Source of the DNA: Mycolicibacterium baixiangningiae
GTDB taxonomy: Bacteria > Actinomycetota > Actinomycetes > Mycobacteriales > Mycobacteriaceae
Reading direction: 5' to 3'
Length of the DNA stretch: 64,000 nucleotides
Assembly: GCF_016313185.1 (NCBI RefSeq)
Contig: NZ_CP066218.1
Location: 1,984,001 to 2,048,000, forward strand
In this document: piece by piece, positions 1 to 7,664 of the stretch
How positions within the stretch are numbered: position 1 is the first letter of the stretch
How the letters are laid out: the number at the start of each line of letters is the position of its first letter
Program-made: the position numbers and the translations under genes
The notes under the pieces: model-generated
Database searches by the model: none
Told to the model about the DNA's origin: nothing
What the model saw: only the letters and a program-made list of their open reading frames with translations

Positions 1-706
1 CGGTGACGAAACGCCCGCCCCGGCGCAGCGAACGCAGCGCCGGTTCGCTCAACTCGCCGCCCACCGGGTCGATCACCGCCGCCGCTCCGTCGGGCACCGC
101 GTCACGCAACGCGTCGCGCAGCGGCCGCAGCCGGTGGTTGATCACGTGGTGAGCACCGTTTTCCGTAGCGGCATCGAGCTTTTCGGACGAGGACGCCACC
201 GCGATGACACGGGCGCCGAGGTGCGCCGCGAGCTGGACCGCGGCCAGGCCCACGCCGCCGCCGGCACCGAGAACGACGACGTCGTCACCGGGTTCGACCC
301 GCACCACCGAGCGCAGCGTGTGGTGGGCCGTGCGGTGGGCCACTCCGAATGCCGCGGCCGTGCGATCGTCGATACCCTCGGGCACCCGCGTCAACCCGGC
401 GGCGGGGACCGCCACCTCCTCGGCGAACGCGCCGTACATCCCGGTGCCGGCCACTCGGTCACCGACGGTGAATCCCGCTGTGTGTGGACCGATTCCGATG
501 ACCGTGCCGGCGAATTCGCTGCCCGGGACGAACGGGGTGGGCACGCTCACCTGGTAGCGGCCCGCGATCAGGAGGACGTCGGGGAAGTTCACCGCCGCCG
601 CCCCGACCCGCACGGCGACCTCACCGGGCCCGGGCTCCGGTGACGGTAGTTCGCCGATCCGCACCGTCTCCGGCGGACCGTGGGCGGCGCAGACCGCGGC
701 CCTCAC
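1..706 (-). CDS. NADPH:quinone oxidoreductase-like MDR protein (partial)
   Basis: Medium-chain dehydrogenase/reductase of the zinc-less quinone oxidoreductase type, expected to reduce quinones or enones with NADPH in the cytosol. I read the minus strand from a GTG at 706 whose GTGA overlaps the stop of the kinase gene before it. The N-terminus shows the GroES-like fold (AAVNFPDVLLIAGRYQ, then FVPGSEFAGTV) and the middle shows the Rossmann glycine motif (VLGAGGGVGLAAVQLAA). The usual catalytic-zinc cysteine/histidine ligands are not seen. About 235 codons are present; the C-terminal part lies beyond the left edge. It is the last visible gene of the operon starting at 3716 or 3032, which suggests a role alongside acyl-CoA oxidation. 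Family call is firm, substrate unknown. Confidence 0.85.
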   Translation of the reverse strand, partial: MRAAVCAAHGPPETVRIGELPSPEPGPGEVAVRVGAAAVNFPDVLLIAGRYQVSVPTPFVPGSEFAGTVIGIGPHTAGFTVGDRVAGTGMYGAFAEEVAVPAAGLTRVPEGIDDRTAAAFGVAHRTAHHTLRSVVRVEPGDDVVVLGAGGGVGLAAVQLAAHLGARVIAVASSSEKLDAATENGAHHVINHRLRPLRDALRDAVPDGAAAVIDPVGGELSEPALRSLRRGGRFVT

Positions 707-1722
707 CGATAGTCGCTGGACTCGGCGAGTTCGGCGGCAGAGGCCATCAGGCCGGTCACCACCGGCCCGAAGGCCAGCAGCTTCTCGTCGTCACCGGCGC
801 GCTGGAAGCCCTGCTCCAACACGATCGCAAGCTTCCATTTGGCCAGCACCAGGTAGTAGTCCAAATCGTCGACCTGTCGTCCCGACACCTCGGCGTAGTG
901 CGCCACCACGTCGTCGCGCGACGGCATCCCGCGCATATCGACGTAACTCATCTCGGATTCGGTGGCGTCACCGGTCGGCCAGCTCTGCACCATCCACGCC
1001 AGATCCAGCTTCGGGTCGCCGACAGTGCCCATCTCCCAGTCGACGATCGCGGCCATCGCCGCGGGCGCGCCGTGGTGGTACATGACGTTGGCGAACTGGT
1101 AGTCGCCGTGCATCAGACCGGGGATGAAGTCGAGGGGTTCGTGCGCGCGCAGCCACGCCGTCGCGGTGTCGAGCCCGGGCAGGTCACGCCGCTTGATCCG
1201 CGCGAGGAATCCGGTCCACCGGTCCACCTGCCGCTCGTGGAAGCCGTCGGGGCGGCCCAGATCCGCCAATCCTCGTGCGCGCCAGTCCACCTTGGACAGC
1301 AGCGCAATGCCCTCTGCCAACTGATAGCTCAGACCGGGGCGGGCGGACAGATCGCTGTCGAACGGTTCGGGCCATCGGCCGTGGGTGTCCATCGGCGACC
1401 AGCCGTCGACGAACCCCATGAGGTAGAACGGCCGCCCGAGCACGTCCGGGTCGGCGCACACCCCCACCGCGGCGGTGTGCGGGACGTCGGTGCCGTCGAG
1501 TGCCTCGATGATCCGCCATTCGCGCAGGATTCCCTTGTCCCGGTCCGGTGGCGCGCCGGGCGGCGGCATGCGCAGGACGCACCGGTGTTCGCCGCGGCGG
1601 ATCTCGTAGATGACGTTCTGCGTACCGCCCGACAGGAACCGGGTCTGCAGCGGTTCCCCCTTGCCCGGCAACGCCGCCTCGTCCATCCACGCGGCGAGCC
1701 GGGCGGTGTCGATCGCACTCAT
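703..1722 (-). CDS. APH/ACAD10-like phosphotransferase family protein
   Basis: Aminoglycoside-phosphotransferase-fold protein of 340 residues. In mycobacteria such proteins usually sit beside acyl-CoA dehydrogenases and are thought to phosphorylate hydroxy-acyl substrates, as in human ACAD10/11, rather than give drug resistance. The kinase signature is visible: the Brenner-type motif in GLMHGDYQFANVMY supplies the catalytic Asp and Asn, and IVDWEMGTVGDPKLDLAW supplies the metal-binding Asp. An ATG at 1722 overlaps the acyl-CoA dehydrogenase stop as ATGA, so I prefer it to an in-frame ATG at 1794. The tight coupling to a FadE gene supports a role in beta-oxidation of a hydroxylated acid (inference). 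Confidence 0.88.
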   Translation of the reverse strand: MSAIDTARLAAWMDEAALPGKGEPLQTRFLSGGTQNVIYEIRRGEHRCVLRMPPPGAPPDRDKGILREWRIIEALDGTDVPHTAAVGVCADPDVLGRPFYLMGFVDGWSPMDTHGRWPEPFDSDLSARPGLSYQLAEGIALLSKVDWRARGLADLGRPDGFHERQVDRWTGFLARIKRRDLPGLDTATAWLRAHEPLDFIPGLMHGDYQFANVMYHHGAPAAMAAIVDWEMGTVGDPKLDLAWMVQSWPTGDATESEMSYVDMRGMPSRDDVVAHYAEVSGRQVDDLDYYLVLAKWKLAIVLEQGFQRAGDDEKLLAFGPVVTGLMASAAELAESSDYR

Positions 1723-3032
1723 AGATTGCCCACCTGGGCTTCGAGGTATTGCGCGTACTTCTGTTGTGCCGCCTCGCGTTTGCGGGGTATCCACTCGGTG
1801 GGCCAGGTGTCGGTGGTCGGCTGGTGGTCACGCAGCACCTGTTTGGCCACGGTGGTCTTGTGTACCTCGGTGGGCCCGTCGGCGAGTCCCATCACCGCCG
1901 CGCCGGTGACCATGCCGAGGAACGGCATCTCATTGGTCACGCCGAGCGCTCCGTGCACCTGCATCGCCCGCCACGCGATGTCGTGCAGCACCGTCGGCAT
2001 CACCACCTTCACCGCGGCGATGTCCTTGCGCACTTTCTTGTAGTCGTTGTACTTGTCGATCTCCCATGCGGTGTAGAGCACCATCAGCCGGAACTGCAGC
2101 AGCTGCGCGTAGGAGTCGGCGATGTACCCCTGGACAAACTGCTTGTCCGACAGCCGGCTGCCCTGTGTCTGGCGGCTGAGCGCGCGTTCGCACATCATGT
2201 CCAGGGCCTTGCGGGCCAGCCCGATCGTGCGCATGGCGTGGTGGATGCGCCCTCCGCCCAACCGGGTCTGGGCGATCGCGAACGCCTGACCTTCGCCGCC
2301 GAGCAGGGCGTCGGCCGGCACGCGGACATCGTCGTAGTGGATCAGCGCGTGGCTGCCTTCGCCGTCGCGCTCACCGTAGAGGCCGACATTGCGCACGATG
2401 TTCACCCCCGGGGTGTCGGTGGGCACCAGGAACATCGACATGCCCTGATACGGGCTGACATCGGGGTTGGTCACCACCATGACGATCAGGAAGGCGGCCG
2501 TTGCGGCGTTGGAGGAGAAAAATTTCTGGCCGTTGATCACCCAGTCCGCCCCTTCCCCTGTACCGTCGCGCACCGCGCGGGTGGTGAACAACGTGGGGTC
2601 GGCACCCGCGTGCGGTTCGGTCATCGAATAGCAGGAGAACAGCTCACCGGACAGCAGCGGCTGCAGATACCGCTGCTTCTGTTCCTCGGTGCCGTAGTGG
2701 GCGATGATCTCGGCGTTGCCGGTGTCGGGGGCCTGACAGCCGAAGATGATCGGCGCCCACTGGGAGCGGCCGAGGATCTCGTTGAGCAGCGCCAGCTTGA
2801 GCTGGCCGTAGCCCTGGCCACCCAGTTCGGGTCCCAGGTGGGTGGCCCACAGACCGCGGCGCCGCACCTGTTCCTTGAGCGGATCGATGGCCCGGCGGCG
2901 TTCGCCGTCGAGCGGCACGAACTGTTGATGGGGCCACACCAGGTCGAGCGGTTCGACCTCCGTCCTGACGAATTCGTCGGCCCAGTCGAGGATCTCCTGG
3001 TACTCGGGGTTGGTGTCGAAATCCCACGCCAT
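1719..3032 (-). CDS. acyl-CoA dehydrogenase (FadE family)
   Basis: FAD-dependent acyl-CoA dehydrogenase, 437 residues, catalysing alpha,beta-desaturation of an acyl-CoA. The three-domain layout is visible: a helical N-terminus, the beta-domain with substrate and flavin contacts (CYSMTEPHAGADP, VINGQKFFSSNA) and a C-terminal helical domain ending in the usual quartet (MQVHGALGVTNEMPFLGM, LADGPTEVHKTTVAKQ). A clear AAAGGAGAA ribosome site precedes the ATG at 3032. Its stop overlaps the start of the APH-like gene. Length is near the 380-430 normal for the longer mycobacterial FadE proteins. The true substrate is not readable. Confidence 0.93.
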   Translation of the reverse strand: MAWDFDTNPEYQEILDWADEFVRTEVEPLDLVWPHQQFVPLDGERRRAIDPLKEQVRRRGLWATHLGPELGGQGYGQLKLALLNEILGRSQWAPIIFGCQAPDTGNAEIIAHYGTEEQKQRYLQPLLSGELFSCYSMTEPHAGADPTLFTTRAVRDGTGEGADWVINGQKFFSSNAATAAFLIVMVVTNPDVSPYQGMSMFLVPTDTPGVNIVRNVGLYGERDGEGSHALIHYDDVRVPADALLGGEGQAFAIAQTRLGGGRIHHAMRTIGLARKALDMMCERALSRQTQGSRLSDKQFVQGYIADSYAQLLQFRLMVLYTAWEIDKYNDYKKVRKDIAAVKVVMPTVLHDIAWRAMQVHGALGVTNEMPFLGMVTGAAVMGLADGPTEVHKTTVAKQVLRDHQPTTDTWPTEWIPRKREAAQQKYAQYLEAQVGNL

Positions 3033-3050
3033 CGGGGGTTCTCCTTTGTT

Positions 3051-3716
3051 TCAGGTTCTCTCGCGGCTGACGCCGGCGAGCAGTGTTTCGATGTCGGCGC
3101 CCACCACCTCGGCGAACGATCGGTCGCCGAAGGCGCCGGCGGCCCAGTGCCGTGCCCCCTCGCTGACCAACGTGTGCGCCAGGTATGCCAGGTGGGTTAC
3201 GTCGACGTGGGCGGGCAGCTTGCCGTCCCGCTTCGCCCGGTCGAACAGCGCGGTGAACATCCCGCCCTCGGCGGCTTCGCCGTCCTCGAGAGGTTCGTTG
3301 CCGGCGAGGATGCGGTGTTCGTAGCGGTAGCCCTCCAGGATCGTCGCGATGATCAACTCGGGCGGGTTTCGCGCCATCGACCGCTCCAGGTCGGCCAGCG
3401 CCGCGGCGATCACCGGCATGACCTGATATTGCCTGGCAAGCAGGACGTCGGCGGTGCGCCGGGCCGACCGGGTGGACAGCACGCCGACCTCGAAGAGGAC
3501 ATCCTCTTTCCGCGGGAAATAGAAGTAGAACAACGCTTTCGACACCCCGGCGGCGGTGCAGATGTCGGCGACGGTGGTGCTCGAGTAGCCGTTGGTGCGC
3601 CACAGCGCCATCGCCGCCTGCACGAGCATCCGCTTCGTCGCCCGTGATCGCTCCTGTTGCAGCGACGTCCTGCGCTGACTGCGGTCAGCGCGGTCCGGGC
3701 TGGTCGCACGGGGCAT
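3051..3716 (-). CDS. TetR/AcrR family transcriptional regulator
   Basis: One-component repressor of 221 residues. The N-terminal helix-turn-helix spans roughly residues 20-66 (TKRMLVQAAMALWRTNGYSS, ICTAAGVSKALFYFYF, then RKEDVL); the rest is an alpha-helical ligand domain with no recognisable fingerprint. It ends 18 bases before the acyl-CoA dehydrogenase start, so it probably heads that operon and regulates it and the divergent VOC gene. On the minus strand a TAGCGT element lies seven bases before the ATG, the spacing expected of a leaderless mycobacterial transcript, and there is no Shine-Dalgarno sequence. Confidence 0.9.
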   Translation of the reverse strand: MPRATSPDRADRSQRRTSLQQERSRATKRMLVQAAMALWRTNGYSSTTVADICTAAGVSKALFYFYFPRKEDVLFEVGVLSTRSARRTADVLLARQYQVMPVIAAALADLERSMARNPPELIIATILEGYRYEHRILAGNEPLEDGEAAEGGMFTALFDRAKRDGKLPAHVDVTHLAYLAHTLVSEGARHWAAGAFGDRSFAEVVGADIETLLAGVSRERT

Positions 3717-3791
3717 GATCCGGACGCTACATGGCTATACGCGGTAACGGAATAGTTGACTCGTGACTAACTTCGGGCCTACGGTCGGGCG
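3717..3791. promoter_or_regulatory. divergent leaderless promoters between TetR and VOC genes
   Basis: This 75-base gap separates two divergent genes. On the minus strand TAGCGT (3729-3724) is followed by seven bases and then the TetR ATG. On the plus strand TTGACT (3756-3761), an 18-base spacer and TACGGT (3780-3785) are followed by six bases and then the VOC ATG at 3792. Both -10 elements fit the mycobacterial TANNNT form and both predict transcription starting at the initiation codon. Neither gene has a recognisable ribosome site, which agrees. A direct repeat TGACT-CG-TGACT overlaps the plus-strand -35 and could be part of a TetR operator. Inference from spacing. Confidence 0.5.
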
Positions 3792-4328
3792 ATGGACGCT
3801 TCACGGGCGTCGGCGCCCTTTCCCGGACCGGTCCGCCAGTTCGGTTACGTCGTCGACGATTTCGACCGCGCGCTGCAGGGATGGCTCGCCGCCGGGGTGG
3901 GCCCCTGGTTCGTGCTGCGCGATTTGGCCCAGCACGGGTCCTACCGCGGCGCACCCTGCGACGTCACGTTGTCGATCGGCATGACCAATATCGGTGACAT
4001 GCAGGTCGAGGTGATCGCCCAGGACGACGACGTGCCGTCGGTGTACACCGAGTTCCTGGCGGGCGGGGCCGGTGGATTTCACCAACTCGCTTGGTGGGTG
4101 GACGATTTCGAGGCGGCGCTGCATAGCGCCGAGGCGGCGGGATGGCCGGTGGTGTGGTCGGGCGGTGACGACGGGGGAGTGCGCTTCGCCTACGTCGAGC
4201 CCACGGCGGGCCCCGCGACGATCTACGAGATCACCGAGAGAACGGAAGTGCTCGACGGCATGGACGCGATGATCCGCGGCGCGGCGGCCGCCTGGGACGG
4301 CGCCGACCCGATCCGGGTGCTCGGGTGA
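3792..4328 (+). CDS. VOC (glyoxalase-fold) superfamily protein
   Basis: Protein of 178 residues with the vicinal-oxygen-chelate fold: paired beta-alpha-beta-beta-beta modules, the first starting FGYVVDDFDRALQGWLAAGVGPW and the second HQLAWWVDDFEAALHSAEAAG. Candidate metal ligands are the His of GFHQLAWW and the Glu of YEITERTEV. Members include glyoxalases, epimerases and extradiol dioxygenases; the reaction here cannot be assigned. The ATG at 3792 is preferred because it fits a leaderless promoter. It overlaps the following SDR gene by GTGA, so the two are translationally coupled. Confidence 0.8.
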   Translation: MDASRASAPFPGPVRQFGYVVDDFDRALQGWLAAGVGPWFVLRDLAQHGSYRGAPCDVTLSIGMTNIGDMQVEVIAQDDDVPSVYTEFLAGGAGGFHQLAWWVDDFEAALHSAEAAGWPVVWSGGDDGGVRFAYVEPTAGPATIYEITERTEVLDGMDAMIRGAAAAWDGADPIRVLG

Positions 4329-5077
4329 GCGGCCCGCTGCAGGGTCGCCGCGTCCTGGTGACCGGCGGGGCGAGCGGCATCGGTGCGGCCGCGGTGGCAG
4401 CCCTGACCGGAGCAGGGGCAACCGTCGTCGCGACCCATCACCGGACGCCGCCGCCTGCCGGTTCCGATGTCACGTGGTTGCCGTGCGATGTGCGGGATGC
4501 CGCCGCCGTCGACGCGATGGTCGACGCCGCCGCCGCCACGATGGGCGGACTCGACGTCCTGGTCAACGCGGCCGGCCTGTGGCAGCCCGGGATTCCCGGC
4601 GCCATCACCGCCGAGGACATCGACTTCCTCGTCGACACCAACCTCAAGGCGACGATCTTCACCAACCAGGCTGCCTACCGGGTGATGCGCACCGAGGGCG
4701 GCCGCATCATCAACTTCGGCTCGGGTGAGGCGGTGATGGGCAGTCCCATCGCCGCGGTCTACGCCGCCACGAAGGGTGCGGTGACCGCATGGACCCGGTC
4801 GATCGCGCGGGCGTGGGCGGCGGAGAAGGTCTCAGCGATCGCGCTGGCCCCCGCGGTGCAGACGCCAGGCGCTGACCGGCTGCGGGACTTCGTCGGTCCC
4901 GAGGGTGTCAAGGTGCTCGACGAACAGATCGCGACCTCGATCCCGCTCGGCGGAGCGCTGGGTGACCCGGCAGACGACCTGGGCCCGGTGTTGGTGTTCC
5001 TCGCCGGTGAGGGTTCGCGCTTCATGACCGGCCAGCTGATCGCGGTCGACGGCGGCATGGTGATGCTCGGCGCGTGA
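4325..5077 (+). CDS. SDR family oxidoreductase
   Basis: Classical short-chain dehydrogenase/reductase, 250 residues, interconverting an alcohol and ketone with NAD(P). Visible motifs are the cofactor-binding VTGGASGIGAAA near residue 11, the structural NAAG and the catalytic YAATK. The C-terminus FMTGQLIAVDGG is typical of the family. It starts with a GTG overlapping the VOC stop, giving a two-gene operon. It converges on the EthD-like gene with only four bases between. Substrate unknown. Confidence 0.9.
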   Translation: MSGPLQGRRVLVTGGASGIGAAAVAALTGAGATVVATHHRTPPPAGSDVTWLPCDVRDAAAVDAMVDAAAATMGGLDVLVNAAGLWQPGIPGAITAEDIDFLVDTNLKATIFTNQAAYRVMRTEGGRIINFGSGEAVMGSPIAAVYAATKGAVTAWTRSIARAWAAEKVSAIALAPAVQTPGADRLRDFVGPEGVKVLDEQIATSIPLGGALGDPADDLGPVLVFLAGEGSRFMTGQLIAVDGGMVMLGA

Positions 5078-5081
5078 AGGC

Positions 5082-5825
5082 TCACGGCACATAGCGGTCC
5101 CATTCGTGGGGCACGACGGGATGGAACGGCGCAGCGAACAGCGGGGTGACACCTGCGTCGCTCCAGCGCTTCTCGAGCGCAGGCCGGAGCCGGCCGGCGG
5201 TGCCGACCGGATCGTCGTCGAGAAAGCAGTACGAAATCCTCTGCCCCGCAGGGGCGCTGGCCAGTCGCTCTCCGACCGGCAGTGACGTGGCGGTCCACAC
5301 CCCCGCGACGCCGTCGACATCGAGCAGGTCCGTCGGCGCCGAGGCGCCCGACTCCAGGAGCAGGTACACACCGCGCACCGGCCACCACGGCAGGACATCG
5401 GCGCCGACCTTGACCCGCGGGGCTGCCACCTTCTCGTCGACGTCGTACACGCCCCGCTCCACCGGTGGCAGTAGCGGGAGTTTTCGGTCCGCATCGCCGA
5501 GCGCCGTGGACAGCGCCAGAAACGATTCCATTCCGCCGGGGTCGGTGAAGAAGTACGTCATCACGTGGTCGATGGCGTCATAGGGGCCGGCGCTCGACGC
5601 GCGTGCGGACCGGCACGCCGGCGTCGACACCAGCCGCAACGAGGCCCGCACGGCCGACAACCGGTGCTGTTCGGGTCGGTGGTCGAGGGTGTGCCAGCGC
5701 AGGTAGTCGGCGTCCGCGCCGTCGGGATGCCGTGTCGCCATCGACACGAACAGCGTGCCGATGTCTCCGCGGCCCTGGGTGAGGACGTCGGCCACGTCGT
5801 CGGACGGTGTGCCGGGTAGCTGCAT
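5082..5825 (-). CDS. EthD-like dimeric alpha/beta-barrel protein
   Basis: Uncharacterised 247-residue protein. The segment YLRWHTLDHRPEQHRLSAVR resembles the EthD/dimeric alpha-beta barrel signature, and a second, weaker module may lie in the C-terminal half (GVYLLLESGA onward), so it may be a fused pair. EthD-type proteins often accompany oxidative degradation genes but their chemistry is poorly known. The gene lies ten bases downstream of the epimerase gene and is probably cotranscribed with it. Coding assignment is good; function is tentative. Confidence 0.7.
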   Translation of the reverse strand: MQLPGTPSDDVADVLTQGRGDIGTLFVSMATRHPDGADADYLRWHTLDHRPEQHRLSAVRASLRLVSTPACRSARASSAGPYDAIDHVMTYFFTDPGGMESFLALSTALGDADRKLPLLPPVERGVYDVDEKVAAPRVKVGADVLPWWPVRGVYLLLESGASAPTDLLDVDGVAGVWTATSLPVGERLASAPAGQRISYCFLDDDPVGTAGRLRPALEKRWSDAGVTPLFAAPFHPVVPHEWDRYVP

Positions 5826-5835
5826 GGGGCGCCCT

Positions 5836-6756
5836 TCAGGCTGTCGTCGGATCGTGCTCGGGCAGCGGGAGTTCGGGATGCCGTGCTGCGATCATGCGCC
5901 GCATGCCGTCCCGCCACGGCACCGTCGTACGGCCGAGCACCTCGTGCATGTGGGTGATGTCCGGCCACAGCGGCGTATGCGCCGCGGGCGTGTACTCGAG
6001 GATCGGCTCGACGCCGACCAGTTCGCCCAGGTAGGCGCAGTAATCCTCCACGCTGACCGTCTCGCTGCCGGCCCAGTTGACCACGACCGGCGGCGTGTCG
6101 GCCACCTCCATGGCTCGGATTCCCAGCGCGACGTAGTCGTCCTCGTAGATCGGGTTGTAATTGTTCGGCTTGTCGGGATGGAGGCGGATCGGCCTGCGCG
6201 CCAGGATTATCTCCAGCCGATCGGCCGGCGCGCCGCCCTCCGGACCGTAGGTCGAACAGATCCGGATGATCGTCAGCGGTATTCCGTTCTGCTTGGCGAC
6301 CCATGTGCAGACCGCCTCCGCGGCGATCTTCGAGAAGCTGTAATTCGCGCGAAGCGGTACGCCGGGAGGGTCGCTCTCTCGCAGCGGTCGCCGGCCCTGG
6401 TAGCCATAGACCGAACCGGTGGAGCAGAAGACGAAGCCTCTGGCGGTGCGGCAGTGGTACAGCAGCTCGCCGGATTTCTGCGCGTTGGTGTCGACGCATC
6501 GGGACCAGTCGCCGGCACCGCTGTCGACGGCCGCGTGGAACACGTAGGTGAAATCGTCCGGCAGTTCCGAGAAGTCGCCGGTGCTCATGTCGAGCGCCAT
6601 CGGTGTGACGCCCGCGGCTTGGAGTCTGTCCCGGTCGCCCGGAGCCCGCAGGCGGGCGGCGCCCCACACCTCGTTGCGTTCGGCGAGCGCACGCGCGATC
6701 GGGAAGGCGATCTTGCCGGTCGCCCCGGTGATCAGGACCTTCTCGCCAGTCAGCAT
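5836..6756 (-). CDS. NAD-dependent epimerase/dehydratase (extended SDR)
   Basis: Extended SDR of 306 residues. ITGATGKIAFPIARAL supplies the nucleotide-binding glycines right at the N-terminus and NYSFSKIAAE supplies the catalytic Tyr and Lys; STYGPEGG and DDYVALGIRAM match the epimerase C-terminal half. I start it at the ATG at 6756 because the Rossmann motif follows at once; an in-frame ATG at 6870 would add 38 residues without domain character. A GAGGGG stretch lies directly before this ATG. Family members act on nucleotide sugars, sterols or aromatic ketones; the substrate is not evident. Confidence 0.85.
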   Translation of the reverse strand: MLTGEKVLITGATGKIAFPIARALAERNEVWGAARLRAPGDRDRLQAAGVTPMALDMSTGDFSELPDDFTYVFHAAVDSGAGDWSRCVDTNAQKSGELLYHCRTARGFVFCSTGSVYGYQGRRPLRESDPPGVPLRANYSFSKIAAEAVCTWVAKQNGIPLTIIRICSTYGPEGGAPADRLEIILARRPIRLHPDKPNNYNPIYEDDYVALGIRAMEVADTPPVVVNWAGSETVSVEDYCAYLGELVGVEPILEYTPAAHTPLWPDITHMHEVLGRTTVPWRDGMRRMIAARHPELPLPEHDPTTA

Positions 6757-6887
6757 CCCCTCAGTTGTAGCGTACAGCGACCCAGATGTTGAGTGCTTGA
6801 CACTTTTGGCCGACGGATGCCCGGCTACGGGCGAGCGGGACGTCTCCGCCGCCGATTTCGCCTCGACCACTGGGCCGTCATGCGAGG

Positions 6888-7646
6888 ATGAGAACCGTGA
6901 CTGTGGTTCTGGTGCATGGCAATCCGGAGACCGACGCGGTGTGGGGTCCCCTCGTCGATGCCCTCAGGCGCACGGACGTGGTGCGGCTGTCGCCGCCCGG
7001 ATTCGGTTCCCCGTTGCCCAGTGGCTTCTCGGCCACCTTTCTCGCTTACCGCGATTGGCTTGTCGACGAGCTGCAGCGTATCGATGGACCTGTCGACCTC
7101 GTCGGACACGACTGGGGCGGAGGTCACGTGGTGAACGCGGTGATGCACCGACCCGACCTCGTGCGCAGCTGGGCCAGCGACGTCGTCGGCCTGTTCGACC
7201 GCGACTACGTATGGCACGACATGGCGCAGGGGTTCCAGACCCCGGAGACCGGCGAGCAGCTGGTCGCGATGATGCAGGACGGTTCGGTAGAGGACCGGGC
7301 ACAACAGCTGGTCACGTACGGCATCCCCGCAGACGTGGCGACGTCGTTCGCCGCAGCGCAGGGTCCGGAGATGGGTCAGGCGATCCTGGCGCTGTACCGC
7401 TCCGCACGCCAACCGGCGCTGGCCGATGCCGGACGGGCACTCGAGAACGCCGCGGCCCGGCCGGGACTGTCGCTGTCGGCCACCGAGGATCCCTTCGTCG
7501 GCACCCAGGAGATGCGGCGTCGGGCGGCCGAGCGAGCCGGCGCTCGCACCGAGGTGCTCGACGGGCTGGGGCATTGGTGGATGGTCGAGAACCCGGCCGC
7601 CGGCGCCGCGGCCCTCACCCGGTTCTGGGAATCGCTCGAGCGCTGA
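6888..7646 (+). CDS. alpha/beta hydrolase, haloalkane dehalogenase/epoxide hydrolase-like
   Basis: Alpha/beta hydrolase of 252 residues. The oxyanion-hole motif is HGNP (VLVHGNPETDAVW) and the nucleophile elbow is GHDWGG, so the nucleophile is Asp, as in haloalkane dehalogenases and epoxide hydrolases, not Ser. The catalytic His lies in GLGHWWMVENP near the C-terminus. At 252 residues it is a little shorter than the usual 290-300 of those families, so the cap is small. GTG at 6897 is a possible alternative start. It converges on the VWA gene with 18 bases between. Confidence 0.85.
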   Translation: MRTVTVVLVHGNPETDAVWGPLVDALRRTDVVRLSPPGFGSPLPSGFSATFLAYRDWLVDELQRIDGPVDLVGHDWGGGHVVNAVMHRPDLVRSWASDVVGLFDRDYVWHDMAQGFQTPETGEQLVAMMQDGSVEDRAQQLVTYGIPADVATSFAAAQGPEMGQAILALYRSARQPALADAGRALENAAARPGLSLSATEDPFVGTQEMRRRAAERAGARTEVLDGLGHWWMVENPAAGAAALTRFWESLER

Positions 7647-7664
7647 GGGTGCGTCCGTCGAGCC

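Noticed and set aside
703..1722. Antibiotic resistance role for the APH-fold gene
   Set aside because: The fold is shared with aminoglycoside kinases, but operon context with FadE and quinone oxidoreductase fits the ACAD10-like metabolic kinases instead.
1749..3647. 632-codon plus-strand reading frame
   Set aside because: It lies antisense to the acyl-CoA dehydrogenase and TetR genes, which have clear domains and ribosome sites. Its composition (Val, Gly, Arg, His rich, no motif) is the usual mirror of a GC-rich gene.
6792..6804. AGTG-N5-CACT inverted repeat in the epimerase/hydrolase divergent gap
   Set aside because: Only four-base arms and no second copy seen nearby; expected by chance. 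It contains TTGACA-like bases but no -10 at a proper distance.
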